From positions 1-53,394 of IMG/VR virus record IMGVR_UViG_3300027963_003320: a stretch of DNA of 53,394 nucleotides; one strand, 5' to 3'. Origin of the DNA: a virus. Shown in pieces: positions 1 to 8,791 of this stretch (positions within the stretch are counted from its first letter, which is position 1; each line of letters opens with the position of its first letter). The position numbers were made by a program, and so were the translations under genes. The notes under the pieces are model-generated. The model searched no databases. It was not told where the DNA came from and worked only from the letters and a program-made list of their open reading frames with translations.

Positions 1-246
1 GATTTAAAGATGGCAATTGGTTATTCTTCGATTTCGACAAATAGAGTAACATTTACAGCAACAAAATCATATGATGAAGTAGTTAAACCAATTTCATTCT
101 CAGCAAAATATTTAAAAGAAATCCTTACTGCAAACAAAGAAGCAACATCTGCAAAATTAAAAGTATCAACTGATGGTTTAGCAAATGTTCAATTCCAAAT
201 AGATGACTTTATTTGTAAGTATTATTTAGTAGAAATCTCAAATTAA
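1..246 (+). CDS. 45: Sliding clamp, C-terminal part (T4 gp45-like)
   Basis: This is the 3' end of a gene that begins before the window; the frame is open from base 1. The visible 81 residues resemble the last part of a PCNA/gp45-type sliding clamp, with the helix-strand block FSAKYLKEIL, a strand around LKVSTDGLANVQF and the typical ending YYLVEI. A clamp encircles DNA and tethers the polymerase. Clamp loader genes follow within 1 kb in the T4 order 45-44-62, which supports the call. The N-terminal domain cannot be seen, so the call rests on the C-terminal pattern and synteny. Confidence 0.75.
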   Translation, partial: DLKMAIGYSSISTNRVTFTATKSYDEVVKPISFSAKYLKEILTANKEATSAKLKVSTDGLANVQFQIDDFICKYYLVEISN

Positions 247-250
247 TAAA

Positions 251-595
251 ATGAAAGAACAATTAGAATTATTCCCAACAGAAGTTGGTTATGAATTATC
301 CCCACAAGAGGAATTACAACAACAAGAAGCGGGTAGTGTAGAAATGCCAGAAGAAAAAATAATCACGGACAGTGAGTGGTGTTTTCAATTTTTCAACAAT
401 GAACCAACTGTTTTTGCATGGCAAGAGTTGGGAGTAGAACCAAATCCATTGGTATTACAAATCAATCCAGTTGAAGGTGAAGGTTTGAATTTCCAACAAA
501 ATGGAATGACATTTAGAATTTTCCCTAGAGAAATATCAAAAGAAACAAAACTACAAAGATTGGAACAAAATGAAAGTAAAAATAAAGAAGCTTAG
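251..595 (+). CDS. Hypothetical protein with N-terminal clamp-binding-like motif
   Basis: A 114-residue acidic protein of unknown family. It sits between the clamp and dUTPase genes, 4 bases after the clamp stop, and its end overlaps the dUTPase start by 26 bases. Residues 4-8 read QLELF, which fits the bacterial beta-clamp-binding pentapeptide QL(S/D)LF except for Glu at position 3. The rest is Gln/Glu-rich and then carries a small possible beta domain (about residues 40-95). A role as a clamp-binding accessory factor is inference from motif and position only. Confidence 0.6.
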   Translation: MKEQLELFPTEVGYELSPQEELQQQEAGSVEMPEEKIITDSEWCFQFFNNEPTVFAWQELGVEPNPLVLQINPVEGEGLNFQQNGMTFRIFPREISKETKLQRLEQNESKNKEA

Positions 596-1001
596 TCCGG
601 AAGCAGTTATACCCACCTACGCAAAAGATGGTGATGCCGGTATGGATTTAGTTGCAACATCAATGAAGTTTGATGGTACACAAATCACATACGGAACAGG
701 ATTAGCAATGGAAATACCCGAAGGATTTGTAGGATTAGTATTCCCTCGTTCATCCATTCGTAAAACCGATTTATCATTAAGTAATTCGGTAGGTGTAATT
801 GATAGTGGATATAGAGGTGAAATACAGGCAACTTTTAATCAAAGGTCATTATCATCTCAAAGTGGTAGTTTCGTATATGGTGTTGGTGATAGAATTATGC
901 AAATTATGATTATCCCACATCCTCCGATTGAGTTTGAAGAAGTAGAAGAATTAAATAACACCGAAAGAGGCGAAGGCGGATTCGGTTCAACTGGAAAATA
1001 A
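570..1001 (+). CDS. dut: dUTP diphosphatase (trimeric dUTPase)
   Basis: This enzyme hydrolyses dUTP to dUMP and pyrophosphate, keeping uracil out of DNA and feeding dTMP synthesis. At 143 residues it has the usual length of the trimeric family. All five motifs are visible in order: AGMDL (23-27), PRSS (59-62), GVIDSGYRGE (75-84, with the catalytic Asp), GDRIMQ (106-111) and the C-terminal P-loop-like GEGGFGSTG (134-142). The start overlaps the upstream gene by 26 bases. The stop is followed one base later by the clamp loader ATG, so the genes are co-transcribed. Confidence 0.96.
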   Translation: MKVKIKKLSPEAVIPTYAKDGDAGMDLVATSMKFDGTQITYGTGLAMEIPEGFVGLVFPRSSIRKTDLSLSNSVGVIDSGYRGEIQATFNQRSLSSQSGSFVYGVGDRIMQIMIIPHPPIEFEEVEELNNTERGEGGFGSTGK

Positions 1002-1002
1002 T

Positions 1003-1950
1003 ATGAGTTTTTTCGCAAACGATATAAACAAAAGAGAACATAGTTTGTGGGTGGAGAAATACCGTCCACAAACTCTTGCTGACTATGTTGGTAATGAAAC
1101 CATCAAAGAAACAATTCAGCAGTATTTAGATGCAAACGATATACCTCATTTGTTGTTATACGGAAAAGCGGGTACGGGTAAGACCACACTTGCTAAACTA
1201 ATCGTAAACACAATCAAATGTGACTTTATGATTATCAACGCATCGGATGAAAACAATGTGGATACTGTTAGAACAAAAGTAAAGAACTTTGCATCATCGG
1301 TTGGGTTTGCAGGTTTCAAAGTAATCATCTTAGATGAGTTTGATTATATGACACCGGGAGCACAAGCGATTTTGAGAAACTTAATGGAAACATTCAGTAA
1401 GCATTGTCGTTTCATCTTAACTTGTAACTATATTGAGAAAATCATTGACCCTATACAAAGTAGATGTCAGTCTTTCGCAATCACTCCTCCGACTAAAAAG
1501 GATGTAGCAGTTCAGGTAGCAAAGATATTAGATACTGAAAAGATTAAGTATGAGCCAAAGAATATGGCTGATGTGATTAATTCATATTATCCAGATATTA
1601 GAAGAATACTTAATACTTGCCAATTACAATCTACAAAAGGTGAATTGAAAGTAGACCATAGAGTAATGGTTGAAGCAAATTTTGCAACTAAACTTATTGA
1701 CCTTTTAAAAGAAAGTGACGATAAGAGAAATATGTTTATGAAAATTAGACAGGCAGTAGCAGATAATAAACTAAACGACTATTCGGAAATGTATACAATG
1801 TTATACGACAAAGTGGACGAATACGCAACAGGAAATGTAGCAAATGTGATTTTAACTATTGCAGATGGTCTTTCAAAGGACGCATTGGTAGTAGATAAAG
1901 AAATCGTATTTATGTCTACAATTATACAAATATTAAACATAATAAAATAA
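1003..1950 (+). CDS. 44: Clamp loader large subunit (T4 gp44 / RFC small-subunit-like AAA+ ATPase)
   Basis: This AAA+ ATPase opens the sliding clamp and places it on primer-template DNA. The 315 residues carry the RFC-type EKYRP box (18-22), Walker A GKAGTGKT (54-61), Walker B VIILDEFD (107-114), a sensor-1 LTCN (139-142) and the arginine-finger SRC motif (153-155). A collar-like helical region fills the C-terminus. Length and motif order match T4 gp44 and archaeal RFC small subunits. The clamp lies upstream and the predicted gp62 partner two genes downstream, as in T4-like phages. Confidence 0.93.
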   Translation: MSFFANDINKREHSLWVEKYRPQTLADYVGNETIKETIQQYLDANDIPHLLLYGKAGTGKTTLAKLIVNTIKCDFMIINASDENNVDTVRTKVKNFASSVGFAGFKVIILDEFDYMTPGAQAILRNLMETFSKHCRFILTCNYIEKIIDPIQSRCQSFAITPPTKKDVAVQVAKILDTEKIKYEPKNMADVINSYYPDIRRILNTCQLQSTKGELKVDHRVMVEANFATKLIDLLKESDDKRNMFMKIRQAVADNKLNDYSEMYTMLYDKVDEYATGNVANVILTIADGLSKDALVVDKEIVFMSTIIQILNIIK

Positions 1951-2189
1951 TGGAACAACAACAACAATTACCCCCGAATTTTAATTTAAACGATGCAAGA
2001 GATATGGATTGTGATTGTGGTGGAAAGATTTTCTTACCAGGTTACAGATTCAAAAAAATTAGTAGATTATTAACAGGTGCACCCAAAGATTCGGTTATGC
2101 CGATTGAATTGTATGTATGTGCAACTTGTGGTAAACCTTTAAATGAATTACTTCCACAAGAACTACAAGAAACAAAAATCATAGAATAA
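1950..2189 (+). CDS. Small zinc-ribbon protein
   Basis: A 79-residue protein whose two Cys pairs, CDCGG near residue 21 and CATCGKP near residue 57, would bind one zinc ion in a zinc ribbon. Between them lies a basic stretch. It overlaps both neighbours by one base and sits between the two clamp loader genes, which suggests a role in replication or late transcription. No family could be assigned by eye. The zinc site is seen; the job is not known. Confidence 0.7.
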   Translation: MEQQQQLPPNFNLNDARDMDCDCGGKIFLPGYRFKKISRLLTGAPKDSVMPIELYVCATCGKPLNELLPQELQETKIIE

Positions 2190-2638
2190 TGGCACAAAAG
2201 TTATTTGACCATATTAATGCAATAACTACTATTCAAGACCCAAAGTATTTTGACAAACTGTCAGAAGAAGATTTAAAAACTTGGAGTAACTTTATGATTA
2301 ATAGATTTTTATCAATGAAGCCTGAATGGGTTGAATTGATTGCATCTATATTACCCCTAACTCAAACTCTTTCCCCCAAAGAAATGTATAGTTTGTATAT
2401 TAATGTTATTCCAAAAGGTAAATACTTTTTGAAATATATTAAAGGAAAATCCGAAGATAAATACGAACAATTTATAGTAGACCTTTTAAAAAAAGAATAT
2501 GATTGTTCGGAAAATCAGGCAATTGACTATTTAGAGGTACTATATTCCACAAGAGAAGGTAGAGAATATCTTAAATATGTTTGTGAAAAATATGGTATAG
2601 ACAAAAAACAAATTACAAAACTGAAACTTAAAATCTAA
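2189..2638 (+). CDS. 62: Clamp loader small subunit (T4 gp62-like)
   Basis: The 149-residue product is probably the non-ATPase partner of the gp44-like loader. It shares the layout of T4-like gp62: an N-terminal segment, then a block of the type MINRFLS...PEWVELI, then a PKGKYFLKYIKGK-like basic segment. T4 and cyanophage gp62 have comparable MVNRALS and P(R)GKR(F/Y) blocks. It is shorter than T4 gp62 (187 residues). Position after gp44 supports the call, which rests on remembered family pattern rather than a search. Confidence 0.65.
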   Translation: MAQKLFDHINAITTIQDPKYFDKLSEEDLKTWSNFMINRFLSMKPEWVELIASILPLTQTLSPKEMYSLYINVIPKGKYFLKYIKGKSEDKYEQFIVDLLKKEYDCSENQAIDYLEVLYSTREGREYLKYVCEKYGIDKKQITKLKLKI

Positions 2639-3855
2639 TGGAGGAAATAACTTCACAATCGTATTGTAAATTTCCATTTATTCATATATGTTCATTAGCA
2701 GATGGAAGTACAAAACCATGTGGTATTGCAGACTCATTTGAAGATGGTATGAATTTAAACGAACATACAATTGAAGAAGTATATAATTCTCCACAAATGA
2801 AGCAACTTCGTAAAGATATGCTTGAAGGTGTTAGAAATAAAGTATGTAATGTATGTTATAGAAAAGATGATGCGGGAGAGTACAGTACTAGACAATTTTA
2901 TAATGATAATCAACTATGGGAACACCCCATTGTAAACGAAGATTATAGTGTAGATTCTATTCAACATTTTGATATTCGTTTTTCTAATTTATGCAATTTT
3001 ACTTGCAGAATGTGTGACCACGGGTCATCTTCAAATTGGTATGATGCATATAAGGTATTTGGGTTTCCAAAACCAACATCAAAAGTAATTAAATTAAGAG
3101 AAAATATTCTTGAAGATTTAATACCTCATATGAAAAATATTAAAAGTTTTTATTTTGCAGGTGGAGAACCATTGATAATGCCCGAACACAATGAGATAAT
3201 AAAATGGTTATATCAAAATTTACCAATAGATGAAGATGCGGGATGTAGACAATTGAGATTACATTACAATACAAATTTATCTATATTAAAATTTGAATCA
3301 ACGGATTTAATAAAAATGTGGAAAGGGTTTAAAAGAGTATTTTTATCAATTTCTTGTGATGGGGTACACGAAGTAGGAGAATACCAAAGAACAGGATGGA
3401 ATCACGATATATTTGTTGAAAATATGAATACGATTAAAAAAAGTTTTGTAGTATCTTCGACAAGAACAGGTGATAAAAAAAATTCAAATGAATTGATTTA
3501 TAATTTCCAATTTACAACTACAATTTGGAATATGCATCATATATTTGATTTTATTAAATTTATGAAAGAAAACAAATTTATAAAAACTTCTGAAAATATT
3601 GACTTTACATATGCATGGTCTCCCGATTATTGTTCTATAAATAATTTTGAGCCACATATAAAAGAAAAAATGAATTTGTTATTCAAAAAAAATATGAGAT
3701 ACATAAAATCTGAAAAAACAAAAGCAGAATTTAATGGTATTCTTAAATTTATGAATACAGAATCTACTGCAAACCCAGAATATGTAAAAGATTGTTCTAA
3801 AAAAATGGATATACTAAGAGCTCCATTAGAAAACGAAATAATTAATTTAGTATAA
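2638..3855 (+). CDS. Radical SAM protein, twitch-like (copy 1)
   Basis: A 405-residue radical SAM enzyme. C119, C123 and C126 form the CX3CX2C motif that holds the SAM-binding 4Fe-4S cluster. A Gly-rich FAGGEPL segment, which contacts SAM in the family, follows. The first 75 residues hold extra Cys (10, 18, 28, 70, 73) in a pattern seen in phage proteins named twitch-domain radical SAM, perhaps for a second cluster. The substrate is unknown. A paralogue lies at 22680-23930 just before the Fe-S assembly genes. No promoter is visible directly upstream, and it overlaps the gp62-like gene by one base. Confidence 0.85.
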   Translation: MEEITSQSYCKFPFIHICSLADGSTKPCGIADSFEDGMNLNEHTIEEVYNSPQMKQLRKDMLEGVRNKVCNVCYRKDDAGEYSTRQFYNDNQLWEHPIVNEDYSVDSIQHFDIRFSNLCNFTCRMCDHGSSSNWYDAYKVFGFPKPTSKVIKLRENILEDLIPHMKNIKSFYFAGGEPLIMPEHNEIIKWLYQNLPIDEDAGCRQLRLHYNTNLSILKFESTDLIKMWKGFKRVFLSISCDGVHEVGEYQRTGWNHDIFVENMNTIKKSFVVSSTRTGDKKNSNELIYNFQFTTTIWNMHHIFDFIKFMKENKFIKTSENIDFTYAWSPDYCSINNFEPHIKEKMNLLFKKNMRYIKSEKTKAEFNGILKFMNTESTANPEYVKDCSKKMDILRAPLENEIINLV

Positions 3856-3887
3856 TTTGGTAAATCAAATTATTTGTCGTATATTAG
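3856..3887 (+). promoter_or_regulatory. Bacteroidota-type promoter (P1)
   Basis: TTTG at 3856-3859, exactly 20 bases, then TATATTAG at 3880-3887. This matches the Bacteroidota primary-sigma form TTTG-N19/21-TAnnTTTG. It is one of eight 32-bp copies in the window that share TTTGGTA and usually CGTATATT. Only seven bases separate it from the ATG at 3895, so the mRNA of the nuclease and the long glycan operon is likely leaderless or nearly so. Confidence 0.8.
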
Positions 3888-3894
3888 ATATAAT

Positions 3895-4779
3895 ATGGCA
3901 AGAGTATCATTTTCACAATATAGTATGTGGCATAATTGTCCACAACAATACAAATTAGCATACATAGATAAGTTAGGTGAATCGTCATCTAACATTCATT
4001 CAATCTTTGGAACCGCAATGCATGAGACACTTCAAAATTATTTGGAGAAATGTTTAAGAATATCAAAGTCACAAGCTGACAAAATGATTGACTTAAATGA
4101 GTATTTAAAAGAAAGAATGAGAGATGCATATCTTAAAGAAACGGAAGGGGAAATAGGAAATACAACAATTTGCACCAAAGAAGAAATGGTAGAGTTTTTA
4201 GAAGATGGAAATGTCTTATTAGATTGGTTCCAAAAACCGAAAAACTTTAACAAATTCTTTTCGTTAAAACACGATGAGTTGGTAGCAATTGAACAACCTA
4301 TAAACACAAAGATTTCAGAGAATGTAAACTTCATGGGTTTCATAGATTTAATTATCAGAGATACATTTACAGGTAGATATAGAATCATTGACTTTAAGAC
4401 TTCTACAAGAGGTTGGAGTAAGTATCAAAAATCAGACCCTGTTAAAAGTGCACAAATCTTATTATACAAAAAGTTCTATGCTGAATTACTAAACATTTCC
4501 GAAGATGTGATTGATGTTGAGTTTATCATTTTGAAAAGAAAGGTAGAAGTAAGAGAGGATATTCCAACACATAGAATTAGTAAACATATACCTGCAAATG
4601 GTAAGGTGTCGGTAAACAAAGCATGGAAAGGTTTTACGGACTTTGTAGAGAGTGTATTTGACAAAGATGGTAATTATAAAACTGAAATAGAGTACCCAAA
4701 GAACGCAACTAAACTATGTGAATGGTGTGAGTTTTTTCATAGAGGATTATGTGATAGAGGATTAAAAAATTTAAATTAA
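3895..4779 (+). CDS. PD-(D/E)XK nuclease, RecB/Cas4-like, with probable Fe-S cluster
   Basis: A 294-residue nuclease. The start was moved to ATG 3895 because promoter P1 covers the upstream TTG at 3874. RecB-family features are visible: N-terminal SQYSMWHNCPQQYKLAY, His43 in FGTAMHE, Asp151 in GFIDLI, the IIDFKTS core with D166 and K168, and the QILLY helix at 187-191. C15 together with C275, C278 and C286 recalls the AddB/Cas4 arrangement that holds a 4Fe-4S cluster. In the cell it probably trims DNA ends during recombination or packaging. The Fe-S cluster is inference from Cys spacing. Confidence 0.85.
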   Translation: MARVSFSQYSMWHNCPQQYKLAYIDKLGESSSNIHSIFGTAMHETLQNYLEKCLRISKSQADKMIDLNEYLKERMRDAYLKETEGEIGNTTICTKEEMVEFLEDGNVLLDWFQKPKNFNKFFSLKHDELVAIEQPINTKISENVNFMGFIDLIIRDTFTGRYRIIDFKTSTRGWSKYQKSDPVKSAQILLYKKFYAELLNISEDVIDVEFIILKRKVEVREDIPTHRISKHIPANGKVSVNKAWKGFTDFVESVFDKDGNYKTEIEYPKNATKLCEWCEFFHRGLCDRGLKNLN

Positions 4780-4800
4780 ACAATATATATTTTAAAAGTT

Positions 4801-6183
4801 ATGGCAAAAAAGAAAATTCTGTTATTAGCGGATGATTTAAGAATGAGTAGTGGTATTGCAAATGTTTCTAAACAATTAGTTTTAGGAACTGTTGATAAAT
4901 ATGATTGGGTACAATTAGGTGCAGCAATCAAACATCCTGAAGCAGGTAAAGTATTTGATTTAAACGATAGTGTTAGAGAACAAACAGGCGTAAAAGATGC
5001 AAGTGTTAAAATATATCCATTTGATGGTTATGGTAATGCTGATGTAATCAGACAATTGTTAATGGTTGAAAAACCTGATGCAATCCTACACTTTACTGAC
5101 CCAAGATATTGGTTATGGTTATATGATATTGAGCATGAAATTCGACAAACCTGTCCATTATTCTTTTATCATATTTGGGACGATTTACCAGACCCAAAAT
5201 ACAATAGAGATTACTACGAAAGTTGTGATTGGATTGGATGCATTTCAAAACAAACATATGGTATTACGCGTAGAGTTTGGGGTTGGGATAAAGAAAAACA
5301 TTGGACTAAACCTGAAGCTTGGCAAGTAAGTTATGTACCACATGGTATCAATTCAGATTTATACAAACCAGTAGAAGTTCCAAAAGATTTTAAAGAAAGT
5401 ATATTTGGAGTTAAAGAATATGATTTTGTATTGTATTGGAATAATAGAAATATTCGTAGAAAACAACCGGTTGATGTAATTCTTGCATTCGATAAATTTG
5501 TAGAAGCACTTACTCCTGAACAAAGAAGTAAAGTATGTTTATTAATGCACACTACTCCTGTTGAAGAACATGGAACGGATTTACCAAGAACAATTGCAGA
5601 ATGTTGTTCACCTGAAACCAATGTAGTATTTGCACCAAATAGATATTCCGAAGAACAATTAAATTGGTTATATAATATAGGTGATGTGACAATCAATGTA
5701 GCATCAAACGAAGGATTTGGATTAGCAACGGCAGAGTCAGTAATGGCAGGAACACCAATCATATTAACGGTTACAGGTGGTTTACAAGACCAATGTGGAT
5801 TTAGAGACAAAGGTACGGGTAAATTGATAACTGCAGAAGATTATGTTGAAATTGGTTCTTTACATGATAGAAATAAAAAAGCAGGTGTAGTTTGGGGAGA
5901 TTGGGTTAAACCAATTTGGCCAGTTCGTTCAACAACAGGTTCAGTTCCTACTCCATACATTTTTGATGATAGAGTTGACTTTGAAGATATTACTCCTTTA
6001 ATTATGGATTGGTATAAAATGCCAAAAGAAGATAGAGATAAAGCTGCACTAAAAGGTAGAAAACATTTTATGGGTGAAGGTCTGTTAAGTAGAGAAGCAA
6101 TGTGTAAAGAATTAGTAGATGGTATGGAAGGAGCATTTGAAAATTGGAAACCAAAACAAAAATTTAAATTAATAGAGTTATAG
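4801..6183 (+). CDS. Glycosyltransferase, GT4-like (1)
   Basis: A 460-residue retaining GT-B glycosyltransferase that would move a sugar from a nucleotide donor. The N-terminal LLADDLRMSSGIANVSKQL segment is typical of the acceptor domain. The donor site EX7E motif is visible as E304 and E312 in EGFGLATAE, followed by AGTPIILT and a GGL turn. It opens a run of sugar genes and is followed one base later by a second GT4-like gene. Acceptor and sugar cannot be told. A-rich DNA with a TATATTTT-like box lies upstream, but P1 probably drives it. Confidence 0.88.
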   Translation: MAKKKILLLADDLRMSSGIANVSKQLVLGTVDKYDWVQLGAAIKHPEAGKVFDLNDSVREQTGVKDASVKIYPFDGYGNADVIRQLLMVEKPDAILHFTDPRYWLWLYDIEHEIRQTCPLFFYHIWDDLPDPKYNRDYYESCDWIGCISKQTYGITRRVWGWDKEKHWTKPEAWQVSYVPHGINSDLYKPVEVPKDFKESIFGVKEYDFVLYWNNRNIRRKQPVDVILAFDKFVEALTPEQRSKVCLLMHTTPVEEHGTDLPRTIAECCSPETNVVFAPNRYSEEQLNWLYNIGDVTINVASNEGFGLATAESVMAGTPIILTVTGGLQDQCGFRDKGTGKLITAEDYVEIGSLHDRNKKAGVVWGDWVKPIWPVRSTTGSVPTPYIFDDRVDFEDITPLIMDWYKMPKEDRDKAALKGRKHFMGEGLLSREAMCKELVDGMEGAFENWKPKQKFKLIEL

Positions 6184-6184
6184 T

Positions 6185-7453
6185 ATGAAACCAACATTAG
6201 TATTTCAGGCACCAATAGCAACAAGAAGTGGGTATGGTGACCACGCGAGAGATTTATTACATTCTCTTTATAAATTAGATAAATTTGAAATCAAAGTTAT
6301 CAGCACTCGTTGGGGCAATACTCCAATGGACTCACTTAATTATGACAATCCATTTCATAAGTGGATAGTTGATAGTATTATTCCAAAAGTAGAACAAAAG
6401 CCTGACATTTATATTCAGGTTACTGTACCAAATGAATTTCAAGCAGTAGGACATTATAACATTGGAATTACTGCAGCAATTGAAACAACACATTGTCCAT
6501 TAGATTGGGTACATGGTTGTAATAGAATGGATTTAATTATAGTACCATCTGAACATTCAAAAAAGAGTTTAGTGGATAGTGTTTATAATGAGGCCGACAA
6601 CAATACAAAACAATTAATAGCACAACATAGAATTCAAAAACCTGTTGAAATTCTCTTTGAAGGATTTGATGAAATGGATTTTGGAACCGATGATGTGGTG
6701 AATGTAACTGAATTAGATGCAATCAAAGAAGATTTCGCATTTCTATTTGTAGGACATTGGTTAAGAGGTGATTTGGGTGAAGATAGAAAGAATGTGGGAA
6801 TGATGATTAAATCGTTTGCAATGGCATTCAAAAACGAAAAGGTTAAACCAGCATTAGTTCTTAAAACCAGTTCAGCAGGATTTAGTGTTATTGATAGAGA
6901 AACTACTATTAAAAAAATAAAAGATGTATTAGGAAAAGATTATAAGTCAGTTCCAGTTTATCTTTTACATGGTGACTTAACTCCATCTGAAATGAATGGG
7001 TTGTATGAACACAAAAAGGTAAAAGCAATGTTAAACTTTACAAAAGGTGAAGGATTTGGTAGACCTCTTTTAGAATTTAGTTTGACAGGTAAGCCGGTTA
7101 TCGTAAGTAATTGGAGTGGACATATTGATTTCTTAAAACAAGGTGCAGTATTATTAGAAGGTGAATTGAAACCTGTACATGAATCAGCAGCCGACCAATT
7201 CCTTTTAAAAGAATCACAATGGTTTAATGTAAATATTTCAAAAGCATTAACTGCAATGAAAGATGTTTATAAGAATTATGAGAAATATAAAACTGAATCA
7301 TCTAAATTGGGAAAACATAATTTAGAAAAATTTAGTCTAACCAAAATGACAGAAGGATTTGATACTATTTTAAATCAGTATGGTATTTATAGTAAGATAC
7401 AACCAAAGTTTCAACAATTACAATTACCAAAATTGAAAATGTTAAATAAATAG
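6185..7453 (+). CDS. Glycosyltransferase, GT4-like (2)
   Basis: A 422-residue GT-B enzyme. The N-terminus contains a GYGDHARDL segment like that of the upstream GT4. The EX7E donor motif is E289 and E297 in EGFGRPLLE, followed by TGKPVIVSNWSGH. Its GT4 core resembles that of the first GT4 gene, so the pair may act in sequence on one glycan or form a complex. It starts one base after the upstream TAG and its own TAG overlaps the GTG start of the next gene. Confidence 0.88.
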   Translation: MKPTLVFQAPIATRSGYGDHARDLLHSLYKLDKFEIKVISTRWGNTPMDSLNYDNPFHKWIVDSIIPKVEQKPDIYIQVTVPNEFQAVGHYNIGITAAIETTHCPLDWVHGCNRMDLIIVPSEHSKKSLVDSVYNEADNNTKQLIAQHRIQKPVEILFEGFDEMDFGTDDVVNVTELDAIKEDFAFLFVGHWLRGDLGEDRKNVGMMIKSFAMAFKNEKVKPALVLKTSSAGFSVIDRETTIKKIKDVLGKDYKSVPVYLLHGDLTPSEMNGLYEHKKVKAMLNFTKGEGFGRPLLEFSLTGKPVIVSNWSGHIDFLKQGAVLLEGELKPVHESAADQFLLKESQWFNVNISKALTAMKDVYKNYEKYKTESSKLGKHNLEKFSLTKMTEGFDTILNQYGIYSKIQPKFQQLQLPKLKMLNK

Positions 7454-7926
7454 TGAGTAAATATAGTCCAATATATCGTAGGTACATAGATGATAAAAAT
7501 ATTGTAATGCCAAACCAAATGGTAAGGGCTAAGTTTTATCTAATAAAAGAATATGAATATGTAGATGGAACAAAAGGTAGATATACAGAAGCAACCGCAC
7601 CTATTATATTTACACTATTTGTATCGAGAGCAAAGAACATTGTCCATGCAGTAAAAGTAACAGATGTTAGACCTGATTTGATAAAAAAGTTTTTTGGTAA
7701 GTTTGTAAATGAAGAAACCGAACTATTAGAAGTAAAAGGTTCTTCAAAAAAAATATATCAATCAATTGTTAAAAAAGTTCCAATTATAAATGACAACGCA
7801 TATAGAACATATAAGCTAGATGGATTTGGAAGAATATTAGAATTGGATATGGATGTTGATTTGATGACGCCAAAAAATAAACATGTAGAAGGAATAGACC
7901 CAAAATCACAAATAAAAAGTAAATAG
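7453..7926 (+). CDS. Hypothetical protein (GTG start)
   Basis: A 157-residue protein with no recognised family. The start is GTG overlapping the upstream TAG. The first in-frame ATG is 18 codons later and would lose a conserved-looking basic segment (YSPIYRRYID). The sequence is rich in Lys, Val and Tyr with mixed alpha/beta character and no signal peptide or membrane segment. It lies between two glycosyltransferase genes in the same operon, with a two-base gap to the next gene. Confidence 0.6.
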   Translation: MSKYSPIYRRYIDDKNIVMPNQMVRAKFYLIKEYEYVDGTKGRYTEATAPIIFTLFVSRAKNIVHAVKVTDVRPDLIKKFFGKFVNEETELLEVKGSSKKIYQSIVKKVPIINDNAYRTYKLDGFGRILELDMDVDLMTPKNKHVEGIDPKSQIKSK

Positions 7927-7928
7927 TT

Positions 7929-8168
7929 ATGACATCAAAAGAATTTGTTAGTTGGTTAAAAGGATTTACAGACGGAGTACATGAATTTAACATTACTCCA
8001 AAACAATGGGACAACTTAAAAGAAAAGTTAGCAGAAGTGGATGACAATACAATCCCTATGGGTGGTTTGTTAACCGACTATAATAGATTTGGAACATCAA
8101 CTACAACATCACTCCCATCGGGTAGTTCAATTAGTTATACAAATTCAACTGACGAAAAAATATTTTAA
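7929..8168 (+). CDS. Small hypothetical protein
   Basis: A 79-residue protein. The first half has a helical segment (VSWLKGFTDG..ITPKQWDNLKEKL) and the second half is Ser/Thr-rich and likely disordered. Its stop overlaps the ATG of the next glycosyltransferase. No function can be read. Operon position links it to glycan synthesis or simply to the same expression time. Confidence 0.6.
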   Translation: MTSKEFVSWLKGFTDGVHEFNITPKQWDNLKEKLAEVDDNTIPMGGLLTDYNRFGTSTTTSLPSGSSISYTNSTDEKIF

Positions 8169-8791
8169 TGAAATTAAGTTACGCAATAACGGCTTGTAAT
8201 GAAGTCGAAGAAACTATTAGATTGGTAAATCAATTATTAAACTACAAAGAAGAAAATTCGGAAATAGTTGTTTTATTAGACACACCAAAATCACCTACTG
8301 AATTAGTAGAGTATTTGGAATTGCAAGCAAACGCAGACCACATTACACTTATTGAATCCGAATTTGATAACGATTTTGCACAATGGAAAAACTTATTAAA
8401 TTCACAATGTAAGGGTGAATGGATATTTCAATTAGATGCGGATGAGTATTTGACTCCGGATTTGATTGTAAATATGGAAGCATTGTTAGATAGTAATACG
8501 GATAAGGATATGATTGTTGTTCCAAGAATCAATACGGTTGAAGGATTGACTGAAACACATATTAAAAAATGGGGATGGAATATAAATGAAAAAGGTTGGG
8601 TTAATTTCCCAGATGTTCAAACTCGTATCTACAAAAACTCTGACAAAATTGGATGGAGTGGTAAGGTACATGAAAGAATAGTTGGGTTTGAATCATATAC
8701 AAATTTTCCAGCAGATGAAATATATTGTATCAGACATCCTAAGACAATAGACAGACAAGAAAGACAAAATAATTATTACGATACTTTATGA
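8168..8791 (+). CDS. Glycosyltransferase family 2-like
   Basis: A 207-residue GT-A glycosyltransferase. It starts with the usual beta-strand and acidic loop (SYAITACNEVEETIRLV) and carries the metal-binding DxD as LDADEY near residue 92. A WGWNINEKGWVNFPDVQTR region and a C-terminal IRHPKT segment are found in related GT2 proteins. It is shorter than most GT2 enzymes and lacks membrane helices, so it probably acts in the cytoplasm. Its TGA overlaps the next gene's start. Confidence 0.82.
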   Translation: MKLSYAITACNEVEETIRLVNQLLNYKEENSEIVVLLDTPKSPTELVEYLELQANADHITLIESEFDNDFAQWKNLLNSQCKGEWIFQLDADEYLTPDLIVNMEALLDSNTDKDMIVVPRINTVEGLTETHIKKWGWNINEKGWVNFPDVQTRIYKNSDKIGWSGKVHERIVGFESYTNFPADEIYCIRHPKTIDRQERQNNYYDTL

